Positions 53,961 to 56,483 of a stretch of 56,483 nucleotides of DNA are shown one piece after another. The position numbers were made by a program, and so were the translations under genes. A model generated the notes under the pieces. It saw only the letters and a list, made by a program, of their open reading frames with translations. It did no database searches and had not been told where the DNA came from. Every line of letters begins with the position of its first letter. The first letter of the stretch is position 1. Origin of the DNA: Paenibacillus solani (GTDB lineage: Bacteria > Bacillota > Bacilli > Paenibacillales > Paenibacillaceae); contig NZ_LIUT01000001.1 of NCBI RefSeq assembly GCF_001277345.1, positions 2,448,878 to 2,505,360 on the forward strand, in the 5' to 3' direction.

Positions 53961-54800
53961 ATGACTGAGTGGAATTTAAAATATAAGGTCGATTCCTTAT
54001 TTAAAGTTGTGGAAGTAGAACACTTTGCTGGGGTAAAATTTTATTTGAAAGAAAATACAATCTTTTGCGAATTATGCGTACAAGCAGATAACATAGATGA
54101 AGCTGTGGTCAAAGGAATTAACGAACTTAAAGTAGTCCGTACTGCGATTATCTTTTCTTTAAAACAATCATTAGATTTTGAATTAATTGAAGTTCATGAA
54201 CTTTCATCAAGTTCTACAGCAAAACAAGGAGCGTCCTTTCTCCCACTTACATTAAATATACGAGAAGTATTGACTTTAGAAAAAGCCGATAATATTAGAA
54301 AATTGCTAGCTCAGATCGAAAAGTTTGATAAGACAGCAACCTCTGCCATATTTTTTTACACACGTGGTGTTGAGATCCATGAATGGAATATTGAAGCTTT
54401 CATTAATTATTTCAAATGCATAGAATTGATCGCAGACAAATTCCTTCAGGAATATATCGTGAAGAACGAAATCAAGAATAGAAGTAACACAGATAAATTA
54501 ATTGAAGAGTTAAAGATACTAATTATTGATAATAATAGTGATAAAGAAAATATAAAAGAACACGTAAAATCAATCTATAAAACAGAATTAATTCATATAA
54601 AACTAAAGGTAGAAAATACACTTAACAAATTCAAGCTTTCTAAACATGTACCTCGGATGAAAAAAATGGTGGATTTAAGAAGTTCTGTGGCTGCACATGG
54701 TAGTACATCAACTATTATAAAAGACGAACAAGTTGATTATTTGCAAGGTGTTGCTAAGGAATTAATTCTAGAATACATTCAACAGTTAAATATTGATTGA
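53961..54800 (+). CDS. HEPN-motif protein (second of two)
   Basis: A 279-residue protein unlike the first HEPN protein in sequence but similar in layout: an alpha/beta N-terminal domain of about 130 residues (VDSLFKVVEVEHFAGVKFYLKENTIFCELCV), then a helical C-terminal half with FINYFKCIELIADKFLQEYI and the HEPN motif R240-x5-H246 in DLRSSVAAHG, then a final helix LQGVAKELILEYIQQL. The AAAGGA site precedes its ATG, 45 bases after the helicase stop, so it is probably on the same transcript. HEPN domains often work as dimers, so it could pair with the first protein or act as its partner. I do not recognise the family. Confidence 0.65.
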   Translation: MTEWNLKYKVDSLFKVVEVEHFAGVKFYLKENTIFCELCVQADNIDEAVVKGINELKVVRTAIIFSLKQSLDFELIEVHELSSSSTAKQGASFLPLTLNIREVLTLEKADNIRKLLAQIEKFDKTATSAIFFYTRGVEIHEWNIEAFINYFKCIELIADKFLQEYIVKNEIKNRSNTDKLIEELKILIIDNNSDKENIKEHVKSIYKTELIHIKLKVENTLNKFKLSKHVPRMKKMVDLRSSVAAHGSTSTIIKDEQVDYLQGVAKELILEYIQQLNID

Positions 54801-54830
54801 AGATCACAGAAAATAATTAAAAGTAACAAT

Positions 54831-54874
54831 TGATTCACACGTACATCCCATCAATGAGAGGTACGTGTGGGTCA
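54831..54874. repeat. 14-base inverted repeat after the HEPN-helicase operon
   Basis: TGATTCACACGTAC pairs over all 14 bases (two G-U) with GTACGTGTGGGTCA around a 16-base loop. It may serve as terminator of the operon, although no T tract follows, or mark the right edge of the inserted segment. Confidence 0.5.
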
Positions 54875-54978
54875 ATACATAGCTGTATTCAATAGATTTT
54901 AGGACTAAACTAAACTACCTATTCATGAAACAAGAGTCCTTTACGAAGTCCTCAATTGCTCGATAAGAGTTTGCCTTG

Positions 54979-56067
54979 TTACCGCACCACAACTAACAAT
55001 ACAATAATTCCGAGCCCAATCAGCCAGCTTATTGGGTGACCGAAATTTAATCCCCAGCCGACTCCGAACCTTTTCTCGACGATTAGGTTTCGATCCTTGC
55101 GATTGAAATAAATCATACCTAATAGCCATTTATCATCATCATGGACAGGTCTGACATTGGAGCGATCGGCAGATCGCTCCAATCGGCTTCCGCCCTGACC
55201 AGCCCAGAACGATAAGGCGAAGGCGTATAGCATGATAAAGGCTATTATGATTAGGATAATGGGGATAGCGAAATTGATGTTAAGCAGAGATATCATGTTT
55301 AGTTGCACGACGGAAATCAGGATAACTATTAAGAAGCTTGCTGTAATCATAAAACATGACCAAGTACGCCGGAAAGTTACGTCTTGTCTGATGGAACGGT
55401 TAGGATCAGTGTGTTGAGCCTGCTGCTTCACTCTGCGAATACTCCAATTCTCAAATATAAACACAAGTGTTATGAACACTTGGATTATCGTAGGCATAAA
55501 CACAGAACTATAAGATTTAGCTGCATAGCGGTCTACGTTCCAACTGCTGTTGTAATGGATCGGAATCTGACCAGGAATCAAATCGTAGTTGCGTAGCACA
55601 GTTACAATACTAACAACAATAATTAAAGCATGAAGGAGGAACCAATAACTGGACAAGCCAATGTTTCTTCTCCGAAATCCAGTGTCCACTGCCATGATCG
55701 ATGGTTCCGGAGCAATAGGCAGCATAGGTAGTAAACTTTTCATTTTGTAATGATAGCTGATGTTTATCACTAGGGAGATTACGACCATGGCGAGTGAATA
55801 AGTGACAACGATCCAGCTTTGTTGCTTGGAAAGTTCACCACCATATATCAGGCAGATGATACAAACAATGAATAGGATGGAATGCAAGGTAGCACTAATC
55901 CTAGCATATGACTTCCGCATCTGGCGCAGAGGCTCACTGTGGAATTGCGCAGCGCTGACGGTGACCCCAAAACTAATCGTCTCCCTTGTTAAATAAGGCA
56001 TGCTTACCATGAGTACAATGGTAGGTACAAATACAAAGATCATGATTATAACAGGCATTATCGTCAA
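54979..56067 (-). CDS. DUF1648/DUF5808 membrane protein
   Basis: A 362-residue membrane protein with about eight hydrophobic spans, started by TTG eight bases after an AGGAGG. The middle holds a DUF1648 segment (NYDLIPGQIPIHYNSSWNVDRYAAKSYSSVFMPTIIQ) and the C terminus a DUF5808 segment (DDDKWLLGMIYFNRKDRNLIVEKRFGVGWGLNFGHP). Related proteins include the SdpI-type immunity proteins of Bacillus, but many accompany a GntR (YtrA-like) regulator with an unknown role. A 7-2-7 palindrome lies in its leader, and the regulator may be beyond the right edge. An internal 12-base inverted repeat is encoded near 55156-55183. Confidence 0.82.
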   Translation of the reverse strand: MTIMPVIIMIFVFVPTIVLMVSMPYLTRETISFGVTVSAAQFHSEPLRQMRKSYARISATLHSILFIVCIICLIYGGELSKQQSWIVVTYSLAMVVISLVINISYHYKMKSLLPMLPIAPEPSIMAVDTGFRRRNIGLSSYWFLLHALIIVVSIVTVLRNYDLIPGQIPIHYNSSWNVDRYAAKSYSSVFMPTIIQVFITLVFIFENWSIRRVKQQAQHTDPNRSIRQDVTFRRTWSCFMITASFLIVILISVVQLNMISLLNINFAIPIILIIIAFIMLYAFALSFWAGQGGSRLERSADRSNVRPVHDDDKWLLGMIYFNRKDRNLIVEKRFGVGWGLNFGHPISWLIGLGIIVLLVVVR

Positions 56068-56084
56068 ATCATTCGCCTCCTCTT

Positions 56085-56100
56085 ATACATAAGTATGTAT
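56085..56100. promoter_or_regulatory. 7-2-7 palindrome in the leader of the DUF1648 gene
   Basis: ATACATA-AG-TATGTAT is a perfect palindrome apart from the centre and lies 17 bases upstream of the start codon. It is a likely operator for an adjacent repressor, possibly GntR type. Confidence 0.5.
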
Positions 56101-56483
56101 TCGAAAACTCTAAAATCCTTATAGCATAGGCAATTCATCACTATGCCTTTTGCGTATGATTATCCTATTAACTTAGGATAGGTAATCGACTTGAACATAA
56201 AATTAATTATAATCGATTTTAGTGACTATAAGGGTGGAATTAACAATTTATCCAGACCACCATATCGGGGTTTAGCAAAAGTAATAACTTCCTGCTTTCT
56301 TCGTAGTTTGCTTAATGCCGTTTGTACCTTCTTCGGCAAAATCAGCAACCCGGATCTGCGTTTCGGCAGAATTGTTGTAAAGGGCAAGATCATCTATCGA
56401 TCCTCCGTATCAACCATAGAACCAAACCTTTTTTTCTCCCGTATAAAAGAGAAAAGGCAGCTGCTATTATGATCCCATCATAG
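56101..56483. other. Right edge, no convincing gene
   Basis: Two small hairpins are visible: GCATAG with CTATGC near 56123-56144 and ATCCTA with TAGGAT near 56160-56180. A 55-codon frame on the minus strand (56226-56393) has a good GGAGGATCGATAG site but matches no family I know. Nothing else is supported. Confidence 0.35.

Noticed and set aside
56191..56472. 93-codon plus-strand frame at the right edge
   Set aside because: TTG start with no ribosome binding site and no recognisable domain.

Overview
The window looks like a chromosomal segment of an endospore-forming Firmicute, most likely Paenibacillus or a close relative. I infer this from strong AGGAGG-type ribosome binding sites, frequent GTG/TTG starts, a GerA-type germinant receptor operon, DUF2642 proteins, a TmrB homologue, CsaA, and an MntABCD-type transporter with an MntR-like operator. 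No rRNA, tRNA or CRISPR array was seen.

Layout. 0-9.2 kb: an Rrf2 regulator with a flavin monooxygenase, a divergent cytochrome P450 across a Fur-like palindrome, a DUF2243/CtaG-like membrane pair, VanW, a Bcr/CflA exporter, a membrane histidine kinase with a degenerate GGDEF domain, and DUF3889. 9.3-13.1 kb: a GerA-GerB-GerC operon. 13.1-16.1 kb: an acyl-CoA dehydrogenase-like flavoprotein and an HD/DUF1835/DUF3658 fusion. 16.2-23.6 kb: five glycosyltransferases with two small DUF2642 proteins, plausibly spore or cell-surface glycosylation. 23.7-33.7 kb: a NUDIX gene that looks frameshifted, GNAT acetyltransferases, MntABCD-type metal uptake, tmrB, a VOC gene broken by an in-frame amber codon, csaA, ldh, and a divergent lysE / HTH-cupin pair sharing a promoter region with palindromes. 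33.7-38.4 kb: a MarR / arylsulfotransferase / sulfonate-type ABC operon.

38.8-54.8 kb is a visibly A+T-richer accessory region that looks like a defence island. On the minus strand lie a membrane protein, a very large Avs-like STAND NTPase with an N-terminal PD-(D/E)XK-like domain, and a two-gene operon of a Cys/His-rich protein and a dynamin-like GTPase. A decayed large serine recombinase lies at 48.0-49.5 kb. On the plus strand follows a three-gene set: a HEPN-motif protein, a UPF1-like SF1 helicase with a C-terminal nuclease-like domain, and a second HEPN-motif protein. This HEPN-helicase/nuclease-HEPN set is the best candidate for an undescribed system; the GTPase pair is second. After the island comes a DUF1648/DUF5808 membrane protein and a right edge with little content.

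All functions are read from motifs and family memory. No database search was run.
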